Part shown: positions 26,841-35,514 of the stretch, in pieces
Numbering within the stretch: the first letter of the stretch is position 1
Layout: every line of letters starts with the position of its first letter
Source of the DNA: JAWPMT01 sp965267435
GTDB lineage: Bacteria > Bacteroidota > Bacteroidia > Cytophagales > Cyclobacteriaceae
Assembly: GCA_965267435.1 (NCBI GenBank)
Contig: OZ253960.1
Location: 5,394,001 to 5,458,000 of the forward strand
Length of the DNA stretch: 64,000 nt
Direction: 5' to 3'
Notes under the pieces: generated by a model
The model's input: only the letters and a program-made list of their open reading frames with translations
What the model was told of the DNA's origin: nothing
Databases searched by the model: none
Made by a program: the position numbers and the translations under genes

Positions 26841-28808
26841 TTAAATCACTCTTTCATTACCGCCGTCAATGGGGATCTGCGCTCCCGTCACCTTCGAGAA
26901 GGTACCTCCCATCATTGAGACGGCTAGTTGGGCCACATCTTTTGACGTGATCTCCTGGCGAAGGACATTGTTGGTTTTGTAGGCTTTCACGCTCAACCCA
27001 TAGTGCTTTGCCCTGGCCTTGAGGACCTCATCGGTCCATATGCCGGTGTCATAGACCGCGTTAGGGTGGACGGTGTTGACCCTGATACCTTTGCTGCCCA
27101 GCTCAAGGGCGGCTACCCTTCCCAACTGGGCGAGGCCGGCTTTGGCCACAGAATAGGCAGAAGCGCCTGGACCGGGAGCCGGGACATTCTTGGAGCCCAT
27201 CAGAACCACCGCCGGATCTATCCCGAGTTCCAGGTAGGGAGTTGTATACTGCAACAGCTTTTGGTGGCTGGTCAAATTGATGTCCAGACTTTTGTTCCAT
27301 ACCGCCCCATTCATGTCTTCAATCTGGGCACTCGCCGGGAAGATACCCGCATTGCTGAGTACCAGGTCGATGCCGCCGAACGCCGTGACAACTTGCTCGA
27401 TGCTTTTGACAATCTGCTGATCATTGGTGATGTCACAAACCAGAGGAAGCACTTCAGGTTCCTCGAAGATCGAGGCCAGTTTCTTGTCGATATCCAGTGC
27501 GGCGACAACAGCGCCCCTCGCCACCAGTTCTTTCACACAGGCTCTGCCAATCCCACTGGCGGCACCTGTGACGATGGCCACCTTTCCCTGCAGTTCAGGA
27601 GCCTTACCACCTTTGCCCAATTTGGCCTGTTCCAGACTCCAATATTCCATCTCAAAGAGATGCTTCTTTGACAATGGCTTCCAACCACCTAACTGCTCTG
27701 CCTGGTGGATGGACTTTTGGGTATGCTCGGCGATATCGGCCAGGATCCGGGTTGCTTTAAGGGTAGTGCCAAAAAACATGGATCCGACTTTGGGTAAAAT
27801 GGCCCACCGGGGGGCAGGATCGAGCATTTTTTGCCCCGGGGAAGCATTCGCTTTGTAGTAGTCTTTGTAATCGCTGACAAATTTGTCGATGGATTGATCG
27901 ACATCTCTCCCAATCACAACGGGCGCCCTTTTTGTCCTGATGATATGGTCAGGAGTGATCGGTCCCCGGTTGGAGATGGACGATACTTTGTCAAGATTGC
28001 TAAATCCGCTCGATACAGCGGAGAGATCGACAGGCGCCAAAACAGCTTTGCCGAAGGTTTCAGAAACTTTTTTCCGAACGGCAGCTACTTTCAGCAAATC
28101 GACCTTGGACTTGGATGCCTTGAGCTTTTCCGTGCATTGTTTCTTAAGATAATCCTCTGCTTTTCCACAGATGCTGATCATTTTGTCGTAGCTCTCTTTG
28201 GCTGTGTCGGCGAAGGTGAATACTCCGTGATTGAGCAAGATCATGCCATCGATGGTAGACCAATCCAGATTCTTGGTCATCTGATAGATCTTTTTGGCGA
28301 GGATGAATCCCGGCATCACGTAAGGGATGATGAGAATTCGGTCTCCGTAGATCTCCTGTATCAGCTGTTTCCCCTGCTTGGTGTTGGTAAGCGTCACGAC
28401 TCCATCAGCATGGGTATGGTCTACAAATTTGAAAGGGATGATGGCATGCAATATCGCTTCAACGGAAGGGTTGGGTGCAGAAGGGTCGGTCATGGCGGCC
28501 CGCTGATATTTGACCATGTCCAGATCCGACAGCTCGTCTAACTCCGCCATTTTGAGCAGCGTCTCCATCTTCACAGGAGCAAAGCCCTGGGGTTCGATCG
28601 TTGCCAGGTCCCAACCACTCCCTTTGACGAAGAGGAGGTCCTCCTTCTCGCCGAAGAAGTTTTTCTTCGTGGCCTTCACCGATGTATTCCCCCCACCATG
28701 CATCACGAGGTCCGGATTAGCTCCTAGCAATCTTGAGGTCAGGACTCTTTGCTTTACAGGATCTTTCCCGCAACGCTTAAATGCTTTTTCATCCCAAAGG
28801 TTTTTCAT
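26841..28808 (-). CDS. Bifunctional class II aldolase / short-chain dehydrogenase
   Basis: The 655-residue protein has a class II aldolase domain (about 1-390) and an SDR domain (about 405-655). The aldolase half shows GGGNTSVK (about 39-46), FVDHTHADGV (about 130) and LLNHGVF (about 194), the metal and phosphate sites. The SDR half shows TGAASGIG (cofactor site), the LSNAGI block and the catalytic YSVAKAG. This layout is like B. subtilis YuxG, a rhamnulose-phosphate aldolase/lactaldehyde dehydrogenase, though the substrate here is open. It overlaps the alpha/beta hydrolase gene upstream by 4 bases. No other rhamnose genes are visible in the window. Confidence 0.92.
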   Translation of the reverse strand: MKNLWDEKAFKRCGKDPVKQRVLTSRLLGANPDLVMHGGGNTSVKATKKNFFGEKEDLLFVKGSGWDLATIEPQGFAPVKMETLLKMAELDELSDLDMVKYQRAAMTDPSAPNPSVEAILHAIIPFKFVDHTHADGVVTLTNTKQGKQLIQEIYGDRILIIPYVMPGFILAKKIYQMTKNLDWSTIDGMILLNHGVFTFADTAKESYDKMISICGKAEDYLKKQCTEKLKASKSKVDLLKVAAVRKKVSETFGKAVLAPVDLSAVSSGFSNLDKVSSISNRGPITPDHIIRTKRAPVVIGRDVDQSIDKFVSDYKDYYKANASPGQKMLDPAPRWAILPKVGSMFFGTTLKATRILADIAEHTQKSIHQAEQLGGWKPLSKKHLFEMEYWSLEQAKLGKGGKAPELQGKVAIVTGAASGIGRACVKELVARGAVVAALDIDKKLASIFEEPEVLPLVCDITNDQQIVKSIEQVVTAFGGIDLVLSNAGIFPASAQIEDMNGAVWNKSLDINLTSHQKLLQYTTPYLELGIDPAVVLMGSKNVPAPGPGASAYSVAKAGLAQLGRVAALELGSKGIRVNTVHPNAVYDTGIWTDEVLKARAKHYGLSVKAYKTNNVLRQEITSKDVAQLAVSMMGGTFSKVTGAQIPIDGGNERVI

Positions 28809-29539
28809 AGTTGATTCAAAAATTCTGTGACCAATTTAGTTATGGATTGCTTATGATTTTTAGGGTCCACGTATCTCGAGGGTACCTGATGGATGGTACT
28901 TCCGTTCATCTGTTGGTAAATGGTTTCCGCCATGTCATAGGGATGTAGCGGATCATCCAGGTTGCCAATGACCATCGTCGGGACATCAATCGAAGCCAGG
29001 GCGTCCATGGTTGGGAATGGGTGATCCTGAACCATCGCCTTCAATACTTCGGGAATGGCTGGTTGCTGACCTCGATCGAAAACTCCAAGGATCGATTGTC
29101 CCACCGTCTCCAAATCACCTTTGATACGAATGAATTCTGGCAGAGAGGCGAAGTGCTCCACGCCGCCTTCCTTCCCAATCCATTTAGCCGCCTCGATGAG
29201 GATTGCCAGATTGTCTGGCCTGCCAGCCGCCAACCATGCTGGCCTTACAAGGATTAATCCTTCCACAAATTGCGGATACCGAAGGGCTATGTTGACGGAA
29301 ATGCCGGAGCCCATAGAGATCCCGCCGAAAACCGATCGCTCTATGCCCTGGGCCCGCAGTCCCTCAATGACGAAATCAGCATAATTGTCAAATGAAGGAA
29401 TATGATTTGCCAGGGGCTCCGCGCCATGCCCTGGACAGTCAAAGGCTACCAATCTGGTGTCTTCTAAGTCATTCAGTAAATCAAAAGACTGATTGCGATT
29501 GGCACCCAGACCATGTTGAAAACAGAGATTGTACTTCAC
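28805..29539 (-). CDS. Alpha/beta hydrolase
   Basis: This 244-residue protein is an alpha/beta-fold hydrolase. The oxyanion region is FQHGLGANRNQS (residues 8-19), and the nucleophile elbow is GGISMGSG with Ser near residue 74. A late acid strand is VPTMVIGNLDDPLHP, and a C-terminal His is expected in NHKQSI. No signal peptide is present, so it is cytoplasmic. Start and neighbours: 13 bases after the CE15-like gene, and its stop overlaps the aldolase gene. It may open a lactone or ester intermediate of the same pathway, but this is inference. Confidence 0.85.
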   Translation of the reverse strand: MKYNLCFQHGLGANRNQSFDLLNDLEDTRLVAFDCPGHGAEPLANHIPSFDNYADFVIEGLRAQGIERSVFGGISMGSGISVNIALRYPQFVEGLILVRPAWLAAGRPDNLAILIEAAKWIGKEGGVEHFASLPEFIRIKGDLETVGQSILGVFDRGQQPAIPEVLKAMVQDHPFPTMDALASIDVPTMVIGNLDDPLHPYDMAETIYQQMNGSTIHQVPSRYVDPKNHKQSITKLVTEFLNQL

Positions 29540-29552
29540 TTCCTCCAGTTCG

Positions 29553-30827
29553 TCAGTTGTTCAGATGTTTCTTACAAAAGGCGATGTACTGTTCCCAATC
29601 GTATTCCGTGACATCGTGCTTTCCTGCTCGGATGTGGTAGCCAATGTCGTTCATGACCGGTTGATGGACCTCCGGTGGATCGGGGTTGGGAAAACCTTGC
29701 TTACCGTACAGCTCGTACACCGGGCTTGCATGAAAGCCCGAAAGATATTCACCCTTGGGATCCGCCCATCTATCCTCTTCCGCACTTGCGATGTAGACCG
29801 GGCGAGGAGCCATCAGTGCGATCAGCAGGTGTTGGTCGACCGGTAGGTCTTCCTCCTTGCCACTATAGGCATTGAAGGAATCAGAGAACCAATGGGGGAA
29901 GTTGCGGTTGATCGCCGCTGCAGTCTCTCCAAATTTCCGGTTGAACAAAGCTGCACCACCACATCCGGAGTTGTTGGAAATCACTATGTCAAATCTGGTG
30001 TCCAATGCGCCCGCCCATAGCGACGTCTTGCCCAGTCGTGAGTGACCAAAGGCGATGTATTTCGAGCTCTGTGTATCGGGGTCTTGTTGCAGGTAGTCGA
30101 CTACTCGCGACATCCCCCACGCCCAGGCCCCGATGGACCCCCATTCATTCGGTTTTGGTTTCGTCTGCCCAGACCCATAGAAGAATGTGTGAATACCGTC
30201 GCTGAAGTCGTCGCGATCCGGATCGATATCACCATAATATATTGCAACCAATCCGAAGCCCGATTCGAGGATCTTATCAATGGCCCACCGGTGGCTTCGC
30301 ATGCCTCTTGAGGATTCCGTCCCTACATTTTCGGTGATCCCAAATTCCTCGTCATTTCTCGCCCACGATGGGGAGATGACCACATCGGCGTCATCAATGA
30401 TCGTCTGATTGCCATAAAAATTATACCCTATGAACAACGGAGGGTTTTCGACGCCCTGAGGGAGGTACACAAGCAGGTTCGCCGTCAACTGCTTTTCTCC
30501 CTTACGAAATGTGAGGGCGACCTGTTTGCGAATCGCTTTGGAATCCAACGCGTCACCGCTTGCTTCCAGCAGCTCTATTTGTGGTGCCAGCGTGCCTGCC
30601 GGGATATTCCCGTAGACCTCCTCTTTGAAAAGCCGAAGTACTTCTGGGCGGCGTACGTTTTCCCAGTCCGACACAGTCTCAATTTCCTTGCCTGTTTCGG
30701 TGGTCAATGCCTCAGGCAAGGTGTAGTCAGCGACTTTCTTTTCGTCGTAGAGAGGATCTTGGGCCCATGCTTCATCCACCATGGCGAGTACCAGCAGGCA
30801 AGAGACAAACGAACCTATGCGTCGCAT
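29553..30827 (-). CDS. CE15-like glucuronoyl esterase
   Basis: Glucuronoyl esterases split the ester between lignin alcohols and 4-O-methylglucuronate side chains of xylan. The protein has 424 residues with a signal peptide (MRRIGSFVSCLLVLAM to WAQ). The catalytic Ser is in the GHSRLGK motif near residue 247, which corresponds to the bacterial CE15 GCSRxGK motif. The catalytic His is in YHIRAGKHDVT near the C-terminus. Length and layout fit bacterial CE15 members. It is in the middle of the seven-gene operon, 3 bases downstream of the isomerase-like gene, and is the most likely secreted, substrate-defining enzyme of the set. Confidence 0.87.
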   Translation of the reverse strand: MRRIGSFVSCLLVLAMVDEAWAQDPLYDEKKVADYTLPEALTTETGKEIETVSDWENVRRPEVLRLFKEEVYGNIPAGTLAPQIELLEASGDALDSKAIRKQVALTFRKGEKQLTANLLVYLPQGVENPPLFIGYNFYGNQTIIDDADVVISPSWARNDEEFGITENVGTESSRGMRSHRWAIDKILESGFGLVAIYYGDIDPDRDDFSDGIHTFFYGSGQTKPKPNEWGSIGAWAWGMSRVVDYLQQDPDTQSSKYIAFGHSRLGKTSLWAGALDTRFDIVISNNSGCGGAALFNRKFGETAAAINRNFPHWFSDSFNAYSGKEEDLPVDQHLLIALMAPRPVYIASAEEDRWADPKGEYLSGFHASPVYELYGKQGFPNPDPPEVHQPVMNDIGYHIRAGKHDVTEYDWEQYIAFCKKHLNN

Positions 30828-30830
30828 GCA

Positions 30831-31733
30831 TCAAGCAGCATAGAGCTTATCCATCCTTTCTGAAATATCCTTCAATCGCTCTCTATCACCACCACGAACT
30901 TCTGCTGATCCCCAGCCCTGATATCCCACTGCTGCGAGGGCTTCGTTGACCTTCGGCCAATTACAGTCGCCTTCGCCGAGGGGCACGTCGAAGCCCTTCC
31001 ATATGCCTTCTTCACGCTGACGGGTCCTGCTATATTCTTTGATGTCGATCTTCATGATCCTCGATCCCAGGGTTTGGATCCAGTGCTCCGGCCACCCATA
31101 GCGGATGATGTTGCCCACATCGAAGTACCAGCCGATCATGGGGCTGTCAAACTCATCAATGTAACGAGCTGCTTCCATGGGGCTGAGGAGGAAGTTGTTC
31201 CAGACATTCTCAATGGCGATTTTGATACCGGTCTCCTCCGCCACAGGAAGGATCTTTCTGATTTCCTCCTGAGATCGCTGATAGGCGTCTTGATACGCTA
31301 TTTTGTCATTCACCACAGCAGGTACCAATAGCACAGTGGTGCCGCCGTATTCCTTGCAAGCTCGAAGTGCAGTCTTCATCGACTCTACGCATTCCATCCT
31401 GACGACAGGGTCAGGACTTGACAGCGGAGCCCTCCAATGAACGGAGTTAACAACTCCTGGAATCTCTATGCCGACAGCATCTCTTGCTTTCAGAATTTCC
31501 TTGTCGTCCAGCTCATTGGGGCTGTCCATTTCGACGCCATGGAAGCCAAGGTCTTTCACCAGCCGGAACTTGTCTTCGATGGACAGGTCCTCCTGGATCA
31601 TTCCAAACTTGAGACTCTTTTTGATGAGGGGCTTCTTGCTTTGCATATCCTTAGCTTCAACAGATGACCATGGGAAGAGTGTGCTTCCTACCGCAGCGGC
31701 AGAAGTCAAGGTCAAAAAATCCTTACGATTCAT
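30831..31733 (-). CDS. Sugar phosphate isomerase/epimerase-like TIM-barrel protein
   Basis: The protein (300 residues) is of the xylose-isomerase-like TIM-barrel family. After a signal-like N-terminus (MNRKDFLTLTSAAAVGSTLF), it shows the barrel strands LKFGMIQEDLS, GFHGVEMDSP, IKIAIENVWNNF (metal Glu), GWYFDVGNI (metal Asp) and a terminal GSAEVRGGD. These metal-site strands are intact. The leader suggests export, as in many Bacteroidota relatives that act on sugars in the periplasm together with a Gfo/Idh/MocA partner. It is 3 bases from both neighbours. Confidence 0.88.
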   Translation of the reverse strand: MNRKDFLTLTSAAAVGSTLFPWSSVEAKDMQSKKPLIKKSLKFGMIQEDLSIEDKFRLVKDLGFHGVEMDSPNELDDKEILKARDAVGIEIPGVVNSVHWRAPLSSPDPVVRMECVESMKTALRACKEYGGTTVLLVPAVVNDKIAYQDAYQRSQEEIRKILPVAEETGIKIAIENVWNNFLLSPMEAARYIDEFDSPMIGWYFDVGNIIRYGWPEHWIQTLGSRIMKIDIKEYSRTRQREEGIWKGFDVPLGEGDCNWPKVNEALAAVGYQGWGSAEVRGGDRERLKDISERMDKLYAA

Positions 31734-31736
31734 GCG

Positions 31737-33035
31737 TTATCCGATTTTCGTCAAGCCAGGTTTCGCAATCGCTGGATCATCCCACTTCAAATCCATGTTG
31801 TACTGGTCGATGGTCGGGCCGAGTGTATGCTCGGAATTGAGCGCATCTTCCCAGGTGATGCTCTGTCCCGTATAGGCCACCATGCGTCCCATTATCGCTA
31901 GCATCGTACTATTGGCCATCCATTCGCCGTCATTGATGGGCTCGCCTTTTCGGATGGAGGCAAAGAGCTCGTCATGCTCCGTTTGATACATGTTGTTTTG
32001 CTCTCCCTCGTATTTCCATTGGGAGGCACCCATGATATCGTGTTTACGACGGATCACATCGACGACCGCTGACCCTTTTGTTCCAGCTATTTCGCAGGAG
32101 TAGGCATTGGCACAGTTCGCCTGCTGGCGGCTGAAGTGGAAGCCTTTGGCGCCACTCTCATATTCGTAGACGATAGCGAAATGGTCATATATATTTCCAA
32201 ACTTCTCTTCAGTTCGCCGTTGACGGCCGCCAGTTCCGACGGCACGCACAGGCATGACATCTCCCATTGCCCAGGACATCATGTCGATACTATGCACAGC
32301 CTGCTCAGTGATATGATCACCGGAAAGCCAGCTGTAGTAGAGCCAGTTGCGGAGCTTGTACTCCATATCCGTCCAGCCTGCCTGACGATCCTTCGACCAT
32401 AGGGCGCCTGTGTTATAAGTATTGTAGACGGTCATCAACTCGCCAATTTCTCCATCGAGGACCTTGCCAAACGTCGCACGCTTGGGGTAGTGATATCTCC
32501 AGCAAAGACCGGAGACGAGAGACAAATTCTTATCCTTGGCCTTTTGGGCCGTTGCCAGCACCTGACGAACGCCCGGAGCGTCGACAGCTACGGGCTTTTC
32601 GCAGAAGACATGCTTGCCTGCATCGATGGCAGCCTCCAGATGTGCAGGGCGAAATGAAGGCGGGGTAGCTAGCAATACCACATCCACGTCGGAGGCGATA
32701 AGCTCCTTGTAGGCATCAAAGCCAATGAACTGTTTGTCCTTGGGTACTTGCACCCGGTCTTCGTGTTCTTCCTTCAGTGCATTCAGCGATGTTTCCAGTC
32801 TATCAGGGAAGACGTCGGCCATGGCCGTCAAGACCACATTGTCATCAGCGTAGAGCGCCTGATTCGCAGCTCCTGCACCGCGGCCGCCACAGCCAATAAT
32901 CCCTACTTTGAGTTGCTCCGTCTGCTGACCAAAAGTGATATTCGGAAGTGCGCTCAGCGCAAACGTGCTTCCAAGAGCGGTCGCTCCTGTCGACTTAATG
33001 AATCTTCGTCGTGAGTTGGAAGTAGTATCTTTCAT
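31737..33035 (-). CDS. Gfo/Idh/MocA family oxidoreductase (Tat-type leader)
   Basis: NAD(P)-dependent sugar oxidoreductase family with 432 residues. A Tat-like leader (SRRRFIKSTGATALGS) precedes the Rossmann domain with VGIIGCGGRGAGAAN near residue 43. The EKPVAVD motif near residue 145 contains the conserved Lys-Pro of the family. The C-terminal substrate domain has the ITEQAVHSIDMMSW block. It is the first gene of the seven-gene operon and is divergent from lpxC. It resembles exported members linked to glycan breakdown; its redox substrate is unknown. Confidence 0.93.
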   Translation of the reverse strand: MKDTTSNSRRRFIKSTGATALGSTFALSALPNITFGQQTEQLKVGIIGCGGRGAGAANQALYADDNVVLTAMADVFPDRLETSLNALKEEHEDRVQVPKDKQFIGFDAYKELIASDVDVVLLATPPSFRPAHLEAAIDAGKHVFCEKPVAVDAPGVRQVLATAQKAKDKNLSLVSGLCWRYHYPKRATFGKVLDGEIGELMTVYNTYNTGALWSKDRQAGWTDMEYKLRNWLYYSWLSGDHITEQAVHSIDMMSWAMGDVMPVRAVGTGGRQRRTEEKFGNIYDHFAIVYEYESGAKGFHFSRQQANCANAYSCEIAGTKGSAVVDVIRRKHDIMGASQWKYEGEQNNMYQTEHDELFASIRKGEPINDGEWMANSTMLAIMGRMVAYTGQSITWEDALNSEHTLGPTIDQYNMDLKWDDPAIAKPGLTKIG

Positions 33036-33296
33036 AATTCGTTGATTGAGTCACTATTGAATGGATGTACAATCTAAAGGTATGCCGTGAATATCAAAAG
33101 GTGTCGCGGTAAAAAGTGGGCGTGAACTGCCGGCGGTGCAAATATCAATTTGTAGGTATTCTTCGCACTAAGCGTCAGGGATGCCCATAGTTTGCCTGCT
33201 GAAGTGGCGTGTGCCTTTCCTCTTGATTCTCCTTGCGATTTCTTATTTACATCTTTTGCACCAAAAAGCGTGTCTCACAATTGATAGCAAATCTTC

Positions 33297-33304
33297 TACA
33301 TTTG
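33297..33304 (+). promoter_or_regulatory. -7 element of the lpxC/fabZ promoter
   Basis: TACATTTG matches TAnnTTTG and lies 17 bases before the lpxC/fabZ start, implying a very short leader. The only TTG nearby (33281-33283) is closer than the usual spacing, so the -33 part is uncertain. Confidence 0.4.
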
Positions 33305-33320
33305 TGGTTGGCTTATATTG

Positions 33321-34706
33321 ATGAATACAAGACAGCAAACTGTTCGTAAGTCCGCTCATTTTCAAGGCGTAGGCGTTCACAGCGGAGAGACCGTAAATCT
33401 GACATTCGTTCCGGCCCCGGAGGACTCTGGAATTAAGTTCCAAAGAGTAGACCTTCCCGGTCAACCCGTCATTGAGGCAAATGTCGACAACGTCGTTGAC
33501 GTCACCCGGAGCACGACACTGGGGATTGGGGACGCGAAGGTGCAAACAGTCGAGCACGTGATGTCTGCTTTGAGTGGCTTGCAGATCGATAACGTACTGA
33601 TACAACTGGATGGCCCGGAAGTACCTATACTGGATGGTTCCGCCGCTATGTTTGTCGAGCGGCTTCAGGAGAATGGCGTGGCTATTCAGAATGCCCTGAG
33701 AGATTACGCAGAGTTCAACACTGAGGTCTCCTACGAAGAGCCGGGCAGAAAGGTCAAACTCACCGCCCAACCCAGTCAGGACTTGCAGTTGGATGTCGAC
33801 ATAAGCTTCGAAGGTCAACAGTCTTTTGCGCAGTCGGCATCGCTCGATAATATTGACAAATTCAAAAAAGAAATCAGCAAGTCCCGGACCTTTTGCTTTT
33901 TCCGGGAGGTGGAGCCACTACTCGAGCAAAACCTGATCAAAGGGGGGGATCTGGACAACGCCATTGTCATCATGGATGGCGATGTGCCGCCACCGGAGTT
34001 GCAACGAATTGGTCGCATCTTCAATCGACCCGACATCAAAGTGCAGAAGGATGGCATTCTCAACAACATTGAACTGCACTACTCCAATGAACCCGCCAGA
34101 CACAAACTCCTGGATCTCATTGGAGATTTGGCTTTAGTTGGCAAACCTTTGCGGGCCCATATTACAGCGGAGAGACCGGGCCATGCGGCGAACATCGAGT
34201 TTGCCCGGAAACTGAAGAAACAAATGAAAAAATCTAGCGCGCCAGCGTATGATCCTTCCCGTCCAGCGGTGAAGGACGTGAACAACATCATGGAGATGTT
34301 GCCTCATCGATATCCATTTCTGATGATCGACAAAGTCTTTCATCTGGATGATCGAGTAGTCTGTGCCGTAAAAAATATCACGATCAATGAGCCCATTTTT
34401 TCTGGTCACTTCCCAGGCAATCCCATTTTCCCCGGGGTATTGCAAGTGGAGGCGATGGTACAGACTGGGGGCATTTTGGTATTGAGTACCGTACCTGATC
34501 CATGGAATTACTGGACTTACTTTATTGGTATTGACAAGTGTCGCTTTCGTAGAAAAGTGGTTCCCGGTGAGGCGCTTGTGTTGAAGTGCGAACTGGACGG
34601 GGAAATCAGGAGAGGCATTGCAAAAATGTACTGCCATGGCTTTGTAGCAGGCCAAGTTGTCTGCGAAGCTTACCTTACTGCTCAAATCGCGAAGAAAGAC
34701 CAATGA
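33321..34706 (+). CDS. lpxC/fabZ: Bifunctional LpxC deacetylase / FabZ dehydratase
   Basis: LpxC catalyses the committed step of lipid A synthesis (UDP-acyl-GlcNAc deacetylation), and FabZ dehydrates 3-hydroxyacyl-ACP in fatty acid synthesis. The fusion (461 residues) is typical of Bacteroidota. LpxC (about 1-300) begins with KSAHFQGVGVHSGE, has the zinc motif VEHVMSAL near residue 78, and further zinc ligands in HKLLDLIGDLAL. FabZ (about 315-460) has MLPHRYPFLMID and the catalytic GHFPGNPIFPGVLQVEAMVQ. The ATG at 33321 is preferred over an overlapping TTG at 33318. Its stop overlaps the lpxA start (ATGA). Confidence 0.96.
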   Translation: MNTRQQTVRKSAHFQGVGVHSGETVNLTFVPAPEDSGIKFQRVDLPGQPVIEANVDNVVDVTRSTTLGIGDAKVQTVEHVMSALSGLQIDNVLIQLDGPEVPILDGSAAMFVERLQENGVAIQNALRDYAEFNTEVSYEEPGRKVKLTAQPSQDLQLDVDISFEGQQSFAQSASLDNIDKFKKEISKSRTFCFFREVEPLLEQNLIKGGDLDNAIVIMDGDVPPPELQRIGRIFNRPDIKVQKDGILNNIELHYSNEPARHKLLDLIGDLALVGKPLRAHITAERPGHAANIEFARKLKKQMKKSSAPAYDPSRPAVKDVNNIMEMLPHRYPFLMIDKVFHLDDRVVCAVKNITINEPIFSGHFPGNPIFPGVLQVEAMVQTGGILVLSTVPDPWNYWTYFIGIDKCRFRRKVVPGEALVLKCELDGEIRRGIAKMYCHGFVAGQVVCEAYLTAQIAKKDQ

Positions 34707-35488
34707 GCCAGCCAAAACCTGCCATACATCCCAATGCGAAAATTGGCAACAATGTGGTTGTTGAGCCATTTGCAGTCATCGAAGAAGACGTTGAAATTGG
34801 CGACGGTACCTGGATCGGGCCTCACGCTGTCATTTGCTCTGGGGCACGAATTGGGCGAAACTGCAAGATTTACTCTGGCGCTCAGATAGCAGCTATCCCT
34901 CAGGACCTGAAGTTTCAGGGAGAGGTCACAACAGCCACCATCGGCGACAATACAACGATCCGAGAGTTTGTTACAGTCAGCCGCGGAACGAACGATCGTC
35001 TGACGACCACCGTGGGGAATGACTGCCTGATCATGGCCTACTGTCACGTGGCACATGACTGCATCGTCGGAGACCACTGTATCATGTCCAATAGCGCCCA
35101 GCTGGCAGGGCACGCCGTACTTGACGACTATGTAGTGATCGGGGGTATGACGGGCGTCCATCAGTTTGTCCATATTGGGGCGCATGTGATGCTCGCTGGA
35201 TTGGTCGTCGCCCGCAAGGATGTGCCACCCTACATTGTAGCTGGCAGAGAGCCGTTAGCATTTACTGGAGTTAACTCCATAGGCCTGCGACGCCGTGGAT
35301 TTACTAATGACCAGATCAATACCGTGCAGGATCTCTATAGGATCGTTTATCATAAGGGCCTGAATGCCTCGAGGGCGATCGATATCATCGAAAAGGAAAT
35401 CCCCAACTCTCCGGAGAAGGAGGTGGTGGTCAAGTTCCTAAGAAACAGCGGCCGGGGCATAATCAGAGGAAGTAGCGACAGTCTCTGA
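34703..35488 (+). CDS. lpxA: UDP-N-acetylglucosamine acyltransferase LpxA
   Basis: LpxA adds the first acyl chain to UDP-GlcNAc in lipid A synthesis. The 261-residue protein shows the left-handed beta-helix hexapeptide repeats from residue 8 onward (IHPNAKIGNNVVVEPFAVI), the catalytic His in the MAYCHVAHDC block near residue 120, and the C-terminal helical domain ending in GRGIIRGS. The start at 34703 is chosen because it is the family's normal N-terminus and overlaps the lpxC/fabZ stop by 4 bases; a further upstream frame lies inside that gene. Confidence 0.96.
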   Translation: MSQPKPAIHPNAKIGNNVVVEPFAVIEEDVEIGDGTWIGPHAVICSGARIGRNCKIYSGAQIAAIPQDLKFQGEVTTATIGDNTTIREFVTVSRGTNDRLTTTVGNDCLIMAYCHVAHDCIVGDHCIMSNSAQLAGHAVLDDYVVIGGMTGVHQFVHIGAHVMLAGLVVARKDVPPYIVAGREPLAFTGVNSIGLRRRGFTNDQINTVQDLYRIVYHKGLNASRAIDIIEKEIPNSPEKEVVVKFLRNSGRGIIRGSSDSL

Positions 35489-35514
35489 TCAGGAGAAACG
35501 CCATTGAAGAGTGG

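Noticed and set aside
26121..28541. Two plus-strand frames of about 235 codons opposite the PEP-hydrolase-like and aldolase genes
   Set aside because: Both are shadows of well-supported minus-strand genes.
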